A DNA stretch of 64,000 nucleotides from Verrucomicrobiota bacterium (lineage in GTDB: Bacteria; Verrucomicrobiota; Verrucomicrobiia; Opitutales; Opitutaceae). How positions within the stretch are numbered: position 1 is the first letter of the stretch; each line of letters opens with the position of its first letter. The translations under genes and the position numbers were made by a program. Location: the NCBI GenBank assembly GCA_016222805.1, contig JACRQG010000013.1, positions 62,001 through 126,000 of the forward strand, read 5' to 3'. The notes beneath the pieces were generated by a model. It had not been told where the DNA came from, did no database searches, and saw nothing but the letters and a program-made list of their open reading frames with translations. Shown here in pieces: positions 17,903-25,669 of the stretch.

Positions 17903-18307
17903 ATGAAGAAACTAAGAGTTACCATCGAGGGCAAAGCCTACGAAGTGCTGGTCGAGTTTCTCGACCAGGAGACGACTGCCACCGCGCCCACGCCGGCGGC
18001 GGCTCCCTCCGCTCCGAGACCCGCCGCCAGCGTGACACCGGCCGCCGCCGTCCCGGCCCCGGTGGCACCGCCGCCGGCCGCCCCCAAGGCGGGTGCCGGT
18101 GCGGTCGTGAGCCCACTGGCCGGCAAACTCGTGTCAATCGATGTCAAGGTCGGCCAAAGCGTCCAGGAAGGCGCCCAGGTCGCGACCATCGAGGCCATGA
18201 AGATGAACACCTACATCTACGCGCCGAAGTCTGGCCGCGTGGTCGAGGTCCTGGCCAATCCCGGCGACGCGGTCGAGGAAGGCGCCGCGTTGATGCGCCT
18301 GGAATAG
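17903..18307 (+). CDS. Biotin carboxyl carrier protein (transcarboxylase 1.3S / MmdC type)
   Basis: A 134-residue mobile biotin carrier. Residues 1-22 form the N-terminal strand pair (MKKLRVTIEGKAYEVLVEFL), 25-65 are an Ala/Pro swinging linker, and 66-134 are the biotinyl barrel with EAMKM; the biotinylated Lys is residue 100. It is the only biotinyl domain in the block, so it probably serves the 5S-type and MmdA-type carboxyltransferases and both beta subunits. Its N-terminal segment is mirrored at the C-terminus of the 5S-type protein (9855-9911). A biotin ligase is encoded 3.6 kb downstream in the same block. Confidence 0.93.
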   Translation: MKKLRVTIEGKAYEVLVEFLDQETTATAPTPAAAPSAPRPAASVTPAAAVPAPVAPPPAAPKAGAGAVVSPLAGKLVSIDVKVGQSVQEGAQVATIEAMKMNTYIYAPKSGRVVEVLANPGDAVEEGAALMRLE

Positions 18308-18334
18308 GCCGCATTCCTCCACCCAACCTCCACC

Positions 18335-18454
18335 ATGAAGACCGCCATCGTGCAGGCGATCGTGATGTATGGGATCGCGTTTGTGATCTCCATGCTCGTG
18401 GCCCTGCTGATCAAGGGACTCTACCTCCTCGTCCGCCGAATCACGACACCCTGA
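18335..18454 (+). CDS. 39-residue single-helix membrane protein, possible minimal gamma subunit
   Basis: A very short gene (MKTAIVQAIVMYGIAFVISM..., ending LVRRITTP) between the biotin carrier and the first beta subunit. Almost the whole protein is one membrane helix (residues 5-33) followed by a basic tail, so the C-terminus should face the cytoplasm. The position directly before an oadB-type gene and the helix-plus-basic-tail design are those of short OadG proteins. The start context CCAACCTCCACC-ATG is like those of its neighbours. Homology cannot be proved at this length. Confidence 0.6.
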   Translation: MKTAIVQAIVMYGIAFVISMLVALLIKGLYLLVRRITTP

Positions 18455-18580
18455 GCTCCGCGCGAGGCCAGCCTCCGGCGGCGGACGTGCCGATTCGACC
18501 GTGCCGTCCGTCCGCCCGCGCCCCACGCCAACCGCCTCGCCTCCGGGAGCCCCGGAATCGTTCCCGGACCTCCAACTTCG

Positions 18581-19840
18581 ATGACCTTTTCCAACTTCCT
18601 CGATCTCTTCCAGGGGATCACGACGCTGATTGCCTCCCAACCCGCCGTGCTGGCCGCGCGGCTGGGCCTGATGCTGCTCGGCATCGTGCTGGTGTATCTC
18701 GGCAAGAAGGGCGTGCTCGAACCGCTGCTGATGATTCCGATGGGACTCGGAATGGCCGCGGTGAACGCCGGCGTGCTCTTCCTCGATCCCACGACCGCCG
18801 CGGCGGTGACCGAATCCGCGGCGACGGGCGGGCCGGCCGTGCCGGGCACGCTCTTCATGGCGCCGCTCGTGCAGAAGACCGACAACCTGATGTACGTCCT
18901 GCAGATCGATTTTCTGCAGCCCATCTATACCTTTGCCTTCAGCAACGGCCTGATTGCCTGCCTGGTGTTCATGGGCATCGGCGTGCTGCTCGATGTCGGC
19001 TTCGTGCTGGCACGGCCGTTTCTCAGCATGTTTCTCGCCCTGTGCGCCGAATTCGGGACAGTGGCGACCTTTCCGATCGCGGTGGCGATGGGTCTCAACT
19101 ACCGCGAGGCGGCTTCGATTGCGATGGTGGGCGGGGCCGATGGCCCGATGGTGCTGTTCACCTCGCTGACGCTCGCCAAGGAGCTGTTCGTGCCCATCAC
19201 GGTGGTGGCCTATTTGTATCTGGGTCTCACTTACGGAGGCTATCCCTACTTGATCCGGCTGCTCGTGCCGGCGAAGCTCCGGGGCCTGAAGATGCCGGAT
19301 CGCCCCGTGATGAAGATTACCTCCGATGAGAAACTGGCGTTCGCCGTGGTCGGCTGCACGGTGCTGTGTCTCCTTTTCCCCTCCGCCGCCCCGCTTTTCC
19401 TTTCGCTCTTCGTCGGGGTCGCCGTGCGCGAGGCCGGCCTGAAGTACTTCGTGGCGGTGATTGACGGGCCGATCCTCTACGGGGCGACCCTGTTTCTCGG
19501 GCTGACCCTCGGGGTGCTGTGCGAGGCGTCGACGATCCTCAACCCCAAGGTCCTCATCCTCCTCCTGCTCGGCATCCTCTCGCTGCTCCTGTCGGGCATC
19601 GGCGGCCTCATCGGCGGCTACCTCGCCTATTATTTCAGCGGGCGGAAGATCAATCCGGTGATCGGGATCGCCGCCGTCAGTTGCGTGCCCAGCACCGCCA
19701 AGGTGGCGCAGAAGGAAGTCTCCAATGTCGTTCCCGACAGCATCATCCTGCCCGAGGCCCTCGGGGCGAACATCTCCGGCGTGATCACCACCGCCATTCT
19801 GACCGGCATCTACGTGACGCTGGTGCCGCTGATGAAATGA
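18581..19840 (+). CDS. Sodium-pump decarboxylase beta subunit 1 (divergent OadB/MmdB/GcdB family)
   Basis: A 419-residue polytopic protein (about nine or more membrane helices) that should accept carboxybiotin and couple its decarboxylation to Na+ export. The intramembrane Asp is at 187 in GGADGPM, the Tyr equivalent to Klebsiella OadB Tyr229 at 213, and NPVIGIAAVS supplies Asn358, Gly362 and Ser367. The Arg expected 16 residues after that Asn (OadB Arg389) is Lys374, and the Thr of ADGPT is Met. The YSYMALVP helix of canonical members is replaced by YLYLGLTYGG. It is therefore a divergent paralogue of the beta subunit at 20651. Residue equivalences to OadB come from memory of the literature. 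Confidence 0.85.
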   Translation: MTFSNFLDLFQGITTLIASQPAVLAARLGLMLLGIVLVYLGKKGVLEPLLMIPMGLGMAAVNAGVLFLDPTTAAAVTESAATGGPAVPGTLFMAPLVQKTDNLMYVLQIDFLQPIYTFAFSNGLIACLVFMGIGVLLDVGFVLARPFLSMFLALCAEFGTVATFPIAVAMGLNYREAASIAMVGGADGPMVLFTSLTLAKELFVPITVVAYLYLGLTYGGYPYLIRLLVPAKLRGLKMPDRPVMKITSDEKLAFAVVGCTVLCLLFPSAAPLFLSLFVGVAVREAGLKYFVAVIDGPILYGATLFLGLTLGVLCEASTILNPKVLILLLLGILSLLLSGIGGLIGGYLAYYFSGRKINPVIGIAAVSCVPSTAKVAQKEVSNVVPDSIILPEALGANISGVITTAILTGIYVTLVPLMK

Positions 19841-20049
19841 AGCGACTCGCGCCCTTGAACACCCCGGCCTGGCGGCTGGGCCTGGCGCTGGCCGCCGCGG
19901 GCGTACTGCTGGCGCGGCTGGTGGCGCCACGGTTCTCCTCGTCGGCCCAACCCGGGCTGGCGCTGGTCGGGGAACTCCTCGCCCTCGCCGGTCTGGCGGT
20001 GATTGCGGCTGGGGTCAGCCGACGAATCCGCGGCGGCGCCCCGACCTGA
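19837..20049 (+). CDS. 70-residue two-helix membrane protein of unknown function
   Basis: The ATG overlaps the stop of beta subunit 1 (ATGA), a strong sign of coupled translation. Two hydrophobic segments (residues 13-30 and 41-60) are joined by a short polar loop (PRFSSSAQPG), and the basic tail SRRIRGG suggests both ends are cytoplasmic. No family is recognised. Its place between the two pump modules suggests an accessory or assembly subunit of the membrane complex. Confidence 0.6.
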   Translation: MKRLAPLNTPAWRLGLALAAAGVLLARLVAPRFSSSAQPGLALVGELLALAGLAVIAAGVSRRIRGGAPT

Positions 20050-20080
20050 TGCGACGACGAGCCTCTCCTTCTCTTCTGCC

Positions 20081-20482
20081 ATGACGCTGAACCTGAGTCT
20101 TCCCCTCGCGGCTCCCGCCCCGATCGCCGGAGCTCCGGCGATCGGTCTGACCGATGCCCTGTTGTTGCTGGTATTCGCCGGCCTGTTGGTGGCGATCTAC
20201 CAGTTGAACCAGGTGCTGCAGCGGTTGCGCGCCCTCGACACCGCGCGCGCCGGGACGTCGAGCGCTCCTGCGGCTCCCACGTCCTCCGCGCCGGTACCGG
20301 TGGCGTCGCGGGCCGATGACGCTCCGGTTCCGCCCGAGTTCGTCGCGGCGATCGCGGCCGCCTGTCACCTGACCCTGGGGCGACCCTTGCGCATCGTGTC
20401 GATCGTCGATGAGGCAGAGCAGAAGCAGGTGTGGTCGCTCGAGGGGCGCCGGCAGATTTTCGCTTCGCACCAAGTGCGCTGA
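20081..20482 (+). CDS. Gamma-type subunit 2 of a biotin-dependent sodium-pump decarboxylase (OadG-like)
   Basis: A 133-residue protein with one membrane helix (residues of about 25-46, TDALLLLVFAGLLVAIYQL), a Ser/Ala/Pro linker (65-85), and a C-terminal domain. The domain begins VPPEFVAAIAAACHLTLG and ends WSLEGRRQIFASHQVR. That ending is nearly identical to the protein at 17515, so the two are paralogues. PEFVAAIAAA...IVSI plus W..GRR is the usual pattern of the soluble part of long OadG-like subunits. It precedes a minimal OadG and the canonical beta subunit, so it probably belongs to the second pump module. Confidence 0.65.
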   Translation: MTLNLSLPLAAPAPIAGAPAIGLTDALLLLVFAGLLVAIYQLNQVLQRLRALDTARAGTSSAPAAPTSSAPVPVASRADDAPVPPEFVAAIAAACHLTLGRPLRIVSIVDEAEQKQVWSLEGRRQIFASHQVR

Positions 20483-20499
20483 ACCCAATTTGACCCCTG

Positions 20500-20658
20500 A
20501 TGAGCACGACCACTTTTGGCCTCACCCTGTTGATTGTCGGCATGGGCGGCACCCTGGTCACCCTGGCGGTCATCGCCGGCTGCCTGCGCCTGTTGACAAA
20601 GCTGTTCCCCGCCGAGAATTCGGACTCAGATCGGAGTGGAGGCCCCGGCCATGCTTGA
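20500..20658 (+). CDS. 52-residue OadG-like gamma subunit
   Basis: A short membrane protein (MSTTTFGLTLLIVGMGGTLV..., ending SGGPGHA). The N-terminal helix with the pattern GLTLLIVGMGGTLVTLAVI and the following CLRLLTKLFP match the start of OadG proteins, which form the membrane anchor between alpha and beta subunits of Na+-pumping decarboxylases. It overlaps the beta subunit 2 start by 8 bases, so the two are probably translationally coupled. The polar C-terminal tail is short and lacks the usual soluble extension, which may be supplied by the separate protein at 20081. Confidence 0.7.
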   Translation: MSTTTFGLTLLIVGMGGTLVTLAVIAGCLRLLTKLFPAENSDSDRSGGPGHA

Positions 20659-21817
20659 CGCGATCCTTTCCGGTCTGGGCGGATTGGGAGCAGGTGCCCA
20701 GTACTTGCTGGCCCAAGGCGGGCCCAACGTGATCATGCTGGCCGTCGCCGGGGTGATGTTCTACCTCGCAATCGCGAAGGACGTGGAGCCGCTCCTGTTG
20801 CTGCCGATCGCCTTTGGTTGCGTGCTGGCCAACCTGCCCTTGAGTGAGCTGATGGGAGAGGGCGGCGTCCTGCGCACGCTCTACAACTTCGGCATCGGCA
20901 ACGAACTCTTCCCGCTCCTGATTTTCGTCGGCATCGGATCGATGACTGATTTCACGCCGCTGTTGGCCAACCCGCGGCTGCTGTTGTTTGGCGCGGCGGG
21001 CCAGCTGGGCATCTTTTTCACCCTGATCCTCGCCCTGGCGCTGGGGTTTTCCAAGGAGGAGGCCGTGTCGGTGGCGATGATTGGAGCCTGCGACGGACCG
21101 ACCGTGATCTACGTCTCGAACCTCTTTGCCGACCTGCAGAAGATCCCGACGGCGATGGTTGGGGCGCTGGCCGTGGCGGCCTACTCGTACATGGCCCTCG
21201 TGCCGATCCTCCAGCCCCCGATCATGCGGCTCCTCACGACCGAAAAGGAGCGGTCTGTGAAGATGCCGAGCCCGAAGGGCAAGGTGTCGCGGACGGCGTT
21301 GGTGGTGTTTCCGCTGCTCGTGACTGCGGTGACCGGCCTGATCGCCCCGCAGGGCCTGCCGTTGATGGGCATGATCATGTTGGGGAACTTCATGAAGGTC
21401 AGTGGAGTGGTCACCCGTCTCACCAAGGCCAGCGAGAACGAAATTGCCAACATTTCCACGTTGTTCCTCGGCCTCGCGATCGGCGGCACGATGAACGGCC
21501 ACGAGTTCCTCAAATGGCACACGCTGCTCGTCTTTGGCCTGGGGCTGGTGGCGATCATCGTCGACACCGCCGGCGGCATCCTGCTCGGCAAGGTCTGGTA
21601 CTGGCTGTCCGGCGGCAAGGTGAACCCCCTGCTTGGCGCCGCGGGCATCTCCGCGTATCCCATGGCGGCCCGGCTCGTGCAGACCGAGGGCCAGCGGTGG
21701 AACAAGCACAACTTCCTGCTCATGCATGCGATGGCGGCCAACACCGGCGGGCAGGTCGGCTCAGTGATGGCCGCGGCGATCATGCTCTCGGTGCTGAAGG
21801 GCCTCGGCATCCTCTAG
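20651..21817 (+). CDS. Sodium-pump decarboxylase beta subunit 2 (canonical OadB/MmdB/GcdB)
   Basis: A 388-residue polytopic Na+-translocating beta subunit. All residues I expect for the pump are present: Asp148 in CDGPTVIYV, Tyr180 in AAYSYMALVP, QPPIMRLLTT on the following loop, and Asn325, Gly329, Ser334 and Arg341 in the NPLLGAAGISAYPMAAR motif. It decarboxylates carboxybiotin while exporting Na+. I start at ATG 20651 inside the end of the preceding OadG-like gene; the GTG at 20636 would add five residues. It differs strongly from beta subunit 1, so this is an old duplication or two different origins, not a recent copy. Confidence 0.9.
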   Translation: MLDAILSGLGGLGAGAQYLLAQGGPNVIMLAVAGVMFYLAIAKDVEPLLLLPIAFGCVLANLPLSELMGEGGVLRTLYNFGIGNELFPLLIFVGIGSMTDFTPLLANPRLLLFGAAGQLGIFFTLILALALGFSKEEAVSVAMIGACDGPTVIYVSNLFADLQKIPTAMVGALAVAAYSYMALVPILQPPIMRLLTTEKERSVKMPSPKGKVSRTALVVFPLLVTAVTGLIAPQGLPLMGMIMLGNFMKVSGVVTRLTKASENEIANISTLFLGLAIGGTMNGHEFLKWHTLLVFGLGLVAIIVDTAGGILLGKVWYWLSGGKVNPLLGAAGISAYPMAARLVQTEGQRWNKHNFLLMHAMAANTGGQVGSVMAAAIMLSVLKGLGIL

Positions 21818-21863
21818 TCTGCCCGGACCCAGTCCGGTTTCCCCATTCTTTCCCCTCTTCGCC

Positions 21864-22643
21864 ATGACCACTCGCAACCAGGGAGACTTGCTTGATGCCG
21901 AAACCCGCGTGCCGGGTTGGAGCGTGAAGTTCTATGATCGCGTGGAATCCACGCAGCAACTCGCGCGCGGGCGCCCGGTGTGGTCCGCCGTGGTGGCGCG
22001 GGAGCAGACGGCGGGACGCGGGCAGGCCGACCGCACGTTCACCTCGGATCCGGGCGGGTTGTATGTCACCGCGGTGCTCCCGTATGCGGGTGACCCGATG
22101 GCGAGCCGGGGGTTTGCGCTGGCCGTGGGCTGGGCGGTGCGCGAGGCCCTGCTGGAATTCGAGGTCGGGGATCTGCGGTTGCGCTGGCCCAATGACCTGA
22201 TGGTCGGGGATCGAAAGGTGGGCGGGATCCTGGTGGAACAGGATGGTCCCGGATCCTTGTTGGTGGGAATCGGCCTCAACGTGACGAACCATCCTTGGCT
22301 GGCCGCCCCGGAGCTCGCCGCCATCGCCGGACGGCTCGCGGATACCACTCCCTACGGTCGGCTGCCCGAGGCGGCGGTGCTGGCGAGCTCCGTGCTGGTC
22401 GCGATTCGGGCTGCGCACGAGGTTTTTTCGACCCGGCGGCTCGCGGGCTTCACCGCGATTGCCAACAACTGCTGGGGTGCGCCGCGCGAGGTCGAGCTGG
22501 AGCCGGTGGCCGGTATCGGCCTGCCGCTTACACGGGGACGCTTCATGGGGATCGATGCCGAAGGCAACCTCCTGCTCGAGGGGGCGGCGAAGGAGCGGGC
22601 CCGGATTCCCTCGCACCACGTCGCGCGCCTGCGGGAACGTTGA
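21864..22643 (+). CDS. birA: Biotin--protein ligase
   Basis: A 259-residue enzyme that makes biotinyl-AMP and attaches biotin to the carrier Lys. The biotin/ATP loop reads TAGRGQADR, where many BirA proteins have GRGRRGR, so the Arg-rich part is partly changed. RWPNDLMVGDRKVGGILVE supplies the catalytic Lys region and GIGLNV the next motif. There is no N-terminal DNA-binding domain, so it is a monofunctional ligase and not a repressor. Location at the end of the decarboxylase block suggests it is dedicated to, or co-expressed with, the carrier at 17903. Confidence 0.9.
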   Translation: MTTRNQGDLLDAETRVPGWSVKFYDRVESTQQLARGRPVWSAVVAREQTAGRGQADRTFTSDPGGLYVTAVLPYAGDPMASRGFALAVGWAVREALLEFEVGDLRLRWPNDLMVGDRKVGGILVEQDGPGSLLVGIGLNVTNHPWLAAPELAAIAGRLADTTPYGRLPEAAVLASSVLVAIRAAHEVFSTRRLAGFTAIANNCWGAPREVELEPVAGIGLPLTRGRFMGIDAEGNLLLEGAAKERARIPSHHVARLRER

Positions 22644-22732
22644 GTCGGGCTCAAGGGAGAGCCGGCACTGGGGTTCCGATGGACGCCGCTCGGGAGGCGC
22701 GCGGCCGCGCCTGCGTCCGGTCAGGGTCGCCC

Positions 22733-22767
22733 AGCAAAGAAAAAGCCGCGACCTGGGTCGCGGCTTG
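22733..22767 (-). terminator. Intrinsic terminator of the rpsO-pnp operon
   Basis: On the minus strand AAGCCGCGAC and GTCGCGGCTT form a perfect 10-bp stem with a 4-base loop (22744-22767), followed by TTTTTCTTTGCT. It lies about 45 bases after the pnp stop codon. Confidence 0.88.
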
Positions 22768-22810
22768 AAGTGATCGTGCGGCGCGGGCGCCGCAACGTCC
22801 GAAGTTCCGT

Positions 22811-25042
22811 TTACGGCTGTGCCGGAGCGGCGGGGGGCGGAGTCGCTGGCGCGGAGGCGACGGGAGCGGCGGGAGCGGCGGGAGCCTGCTGCTGCTTCTG
22901 CGCCTCCATCTCCTTCATCGCGGCCTTCCGGGAGAGGCGCACCTTGCCCGTCTTCTCGTCGATGCCGATGCACTTCACCCAGAGCATCTCGCCCATCTTC
23001 ACCACGTCCTCGGTGCGGCGCACGCGGAAGTCGGCGAGTTCGCTGATATGGCAGAGGCCTTCCTTGCCTGGGGTGCACTCGACGAAGCAGCCGAACTCCT
23101 TGATGCCCGTCACGCGGCCGTGGTACAGCTTGCCGACCTCGATGGCCGCGCCGCCGCCACCGCCGCAGAGGGCGTCGATTTCCTGCACGGCGCGGTTCAT
23201 CGCGTCGGCATTGTTCGAGTAGATGAACACCTTGCCGGAGTCGTCCTCCGCGATGTCGATCTGTGCGCCGGTCGTCTCGGTGATGCGCCGGATGGTCTTG
23301 CCGCCGGGCCCGATGAGCAGGCCGATCTTCTCGGGATCGATCTGGATCGTCTGGATGCGCGGGGCGTACTTGCTGAGGTCGGCACGCGGCGCGGGAAGCG
23401 CGGCGAGCATGACCTTGAGGATTTCAATCCGGGCATCGCGGGCCTGGAAGATGGCGGTCCGGGCGATCTCGAACGGCAGGCCGTTGATCTTCAGGTCGAG
23501 CTGGAAGCCGGTGATGCCCTTCGTCGTGCCGGCGAGCTTGAAGTCCATATCGCCGAAGTGATCCTCCTCGCCGAGAATGTCGGTGATCGTCACCCATTTC
23601 TCGATCGAGCCGTCGGCCGCGTTCTGGGTCATGAGACCACAGGAAATGCCCGCCACGGGGGCGATGATCGGCACGCCGGCATCCATCAGGGAGAGACAGC
23701 CGCCGCAGATCGACGCCATCGAAGTCGAGCCGTTGGAGGCCATGATCTCGCTGACCACGCGGATTGAGTAGGGGAAGGCATCCTCCGGGGGCAGCACCGG
23801 CACAAGCGAACGCTCGGCCAGGGCGCCGTGGCCGACTTCCCGCCGACCCGGGGCGCCGAAGCGGCCCGTTTCGCCGACAGAGAAGGGCGGGAAGTTGTAG
23901 TGGAGGATGAAGCTCTTGCTCGTGGCGCCGCCGGTGAGGCCGTCCATTTCCTGGGCTTCCTTCGTCGGGCCGAGCGTGGTGAGGGCGATGTTCTGGGTGT
24001 CGCCGCGCTGGAAGGTCGCGCTGCCATGCACGCGGGGGAGCACGCCGACCGATGCCGTGAGCTGGCGGATGTCCTTCTGGCCGCGGCCGTCGGCACGCAC
24101 GCCCTTCTCGAGGACGTTCTTGCGGTAGGCCTTGTATTGCAGGTCCTCGAAGACGACGTTGAGGTCGACGTCGGTGAACTTGTCGGCGCCGAGTTCGGCG
24201 GTGAGGGCGGCCTTCGCCTCTTCCTTGAGGGCCTTCACGGCGGCGCTGCGGGCGGCCTTTTCCTTGCCGAAGATTGCGCCGATGAGGCGCTCGGTCGGCA
24301 CGACGCGCTCGATGATGGCGCGGGCTTCCGGCGTGGCGCCGACCAGCGGGAAGACGCTCTTCGGCTTGCCGGCGACCTTCACCAACTCCTCGATCGCGGC
24401 GATGATGGGCTGGATGGCGGTGTGGCCGAACTCGAGGGCCTTGATGAACTCCTCCTCGGGAAGCTGATCGGCGCTGCCTTCAATCATCAGCATGTCCTTC
24501 TTGGTGCCGACGTAGATGAGGTCGAGCGACGAGGAGTACATCTGCTCAATCGTCGGATTGGCGACGAACTTGCCGTCGATCAGGCCGACGCGCACGCAGC
24601 CGATCGGCCCGTTCCAGGGAATGTCGGAGATGGCGAGCGCGGCGCTGGCGCCGTTGACCATCGGAATGTCGGATTCGTTGAGCTGGTCGGCCGAGAGGAG
24701 CTGGCCGATGACTTGCACCTCGTTGAGGAGGCCTTCGGGGAAGAGCGGGCGGCAGGGGCGATCGCAGAGCCGCGAGGTGAGGATTTCCTTTTCGGAGGGG
24801 CGGCCCTCGCGCTTGAAATAACCACCGGGAAAGCGCCCGGCCGCGGCGTATTTCTCGCGGTAATCGACGGTGAGGGGGAACCAATCCTGGCCGGGCTTGG
24901 TGGTCTGCGCGATGCAGGCGCTGACAAAGACATTGGTCTCGCCGACGCAGACATTGACGGCGCCATTGGCGAGGCTGGCGTACGTACCGGTGGAAAACGT
25001 GATCCCGAGTTCGGGCACGGTGACATTGTGTTTCTGATTCAT
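22811..25042 (-). CDS. pnp: Polyribonucleotide nucleotidyltransferase (PNPase)
   Basis: A 743-residue 3'-5' phosphorolytic exoribonuclease of the RNA degradosome. Two RNase PH-like cores are visible: the first around [20 protein letters not shown], the second with [20 protein letters not shown] and [18 protein letters not shown] domain ([15 protein letters not shown]) and an S1 domain ([20 protein letters not shown]) follow, then a Gln/Ala/Pro-rich tail. The length is slightly above the usual 700 because of that tail. It lies downstream of rpsO on the same strand, the classical order, with a long hairpin in its leader (25231-25299) where E. coli has its RNase III autoregulatory site. Confidence 0.97.
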   Translation of the reverse strand: MNQKHNVTVPELGITFSTGTYASLANGAVNVCVGETNVFVSACIAQTTKPGQDWFPLTVDYREKYAAAGRFPGGYFKREGRPSEKEILTSRLCDRPCRPLFPEGLLNEVQVIGQLLSADQLNESDIPMVNGASAALAISDIPWNGPIGCVRVGLIDGKFVANPTIEQMYSSSLDLIYVGTKKDMLMIEGSADQLPEEEFIKALEFGHTAIQPIIAAIEELVKVAGKPKSVFPLVGATPEARAIIERVVPTERLIGAIFGKEKAARSAAVKALKEEAKAALTAELGADKFTDVDLNVVFEDLQYKAYRKNVLEKGVRADGRGQKDIRQLTASVGVLPRVHGSATFQRGDTQNIALTTLGPTKEAQEMDGLTGGATSKSFILHYNFPPFSVGETGRFGAPGRREVGHGALAERSLVPVLPPEDAFPYSIRVVSEIMASNGSTSMASICGGCLSLMDAGVPIIAPVAGISCGLMTQNAADGSIEKWVTITDILGEEDHFGDMDFKLAGTTKGITGFQLDLKINGLPFEIARTAIFQARDARIEILKVMLAALPAPRADLSKYAPRIQTIQIDPEKIGLLIGPGGKTIRRITETTGAQIDIAEDDSGKVFIYSNNADAMNRAVQEIDALCGGGGGAAIEVGKLYHGRVTGIKEFGCFVECTPGKEGLCHISELADFRVRRTEDVVKMGEMLWVKCIGIDEKTGKVRLSRKAAMKEMEAQKQQQAPAAPAAPVASAPATPPPAAPAQP

Positions 25043-25230
25043 GATCGTTCGTTCGGACGGAAAGCGGGGCGTCGGATGATTGCGGCCCGGCCAGCGCCAC
25101 GCGTCTGGTTGCGGTCCGGTTGGGGCAGGTTGTGCGTGAACGGCACAACGGGGGCGCGGAGGGCGCCGGCTGCCTCGGGGGCACGACCTGAAAGGTCGGT
25201 GGCTTCAGTCAGCTCGCTCAGACGCGAGAG

Positions 25231-25299
25231 ATTTCCGTTTGGCGCCTTGCGCGGAAGGGTGCCGCGGGGTTGACCGCGGGCAGGGCGGCAAACGGAAAT
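25231..25299 (-). promoter_or_regulatory. Long imperfect hairpin in the pnp leader
   Basis: The 20-base arms 25231-25250 and 25280-25299 pair at 18 of 20 positions (outer ATTTCCGTTT/AAACGGAAAT perfect), and an inner CCGCGG/CCGCGG stem lies at 25262-25279. On the pnp mRNA this is a double-stranded segment about 190 bases before the start codon. A role like the RNase III-cleaved pnp leader of E. coli is inferred from position and shape. Confidence 0.55.
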
Positions 25300-25331
25300 G
25301 TCCCGGTCCGAATTCGAGTATCGTAAACGAC

Positions 25332-25362
25332 AACGGGCGACCCGCGGATCGGGTCGCCCGTT
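25332..25362 (-). terminator. Hairpin after rpsO, partial terminator or attenuator before pnp
   Basis: AACGGGCGACCC (25332-25343) and GGGTCGCCCGTT (25351-25362) form a perfect 12-bp stem with a 7-base loop just downstream of rpsO. On the minus strand it is followed by GTCGTTTACG, a poor T-run, so read-through into pnp is likely. Confidence 0.65.
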
Positions 25363-25373
25363 TGACGAAAGCG

Positions 25374-25640
25374 TTATTTACGCAGGTTCAGTTTCTGGAG
25401 CAGCTCGTTGTACTTCGGCAGATTGGTCCGCTTCAGATAATCCAAGAGCTTGCGGCGACGGGAGGCCATCTGGAGGAGGCCCCGGCGCGAGTGAAAGTCC
25501 TTGCGGTGCGTGCGCAGGTGCTCGGTCAGGTGATTGATGCGAGCGGTCAGGAGCGCGACCTGGACTTCAGATGAACCGGTATCCTTTTCGTGAGTTTTGT
25601 ATTCTGCGATGATTTCGGGCTTTGCTGCTGTGGTGGACAT
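25374..25640 (-). CDS. rpsO: 30S ribosomal protein S15
   Basis: An 88-residue primary 16S rRNA-binding protein of the small-subunit platform. It contains the family core [19 protein letters not shown], the rRNA-contact segment [20 protein letters not shown] and LLDYLKR. The usual length is 88-89 residues. ATG 25640 gives [15 protein letters not shown]; the upstream frame is not conserved. There is no Shine-Dalgarno sequence (CAACAATAAAACC-ATG). The leader upstream is highly structured, which fits S15 autoregulation. Confidence 0.97.
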   Translation of the reverse strand: MSTTAAKPEIIAEYKTHEKDTGSSEVQVALLTARINHLTEHLRTHRKDFHSRRGLLQMASRRRKLLDYLKRTNLPKYNELLQKLNLRK

Positions 25641-25669
25641 GGTTTTATTGTTGAGGGTCACGACTGTAG

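Noticed and set aside
18001-18090. GCC/CCG-rich tract in the carrier gene as a DNA repeat element
   Set aside because: It encodes the expected Ala/Pro swinging linker.
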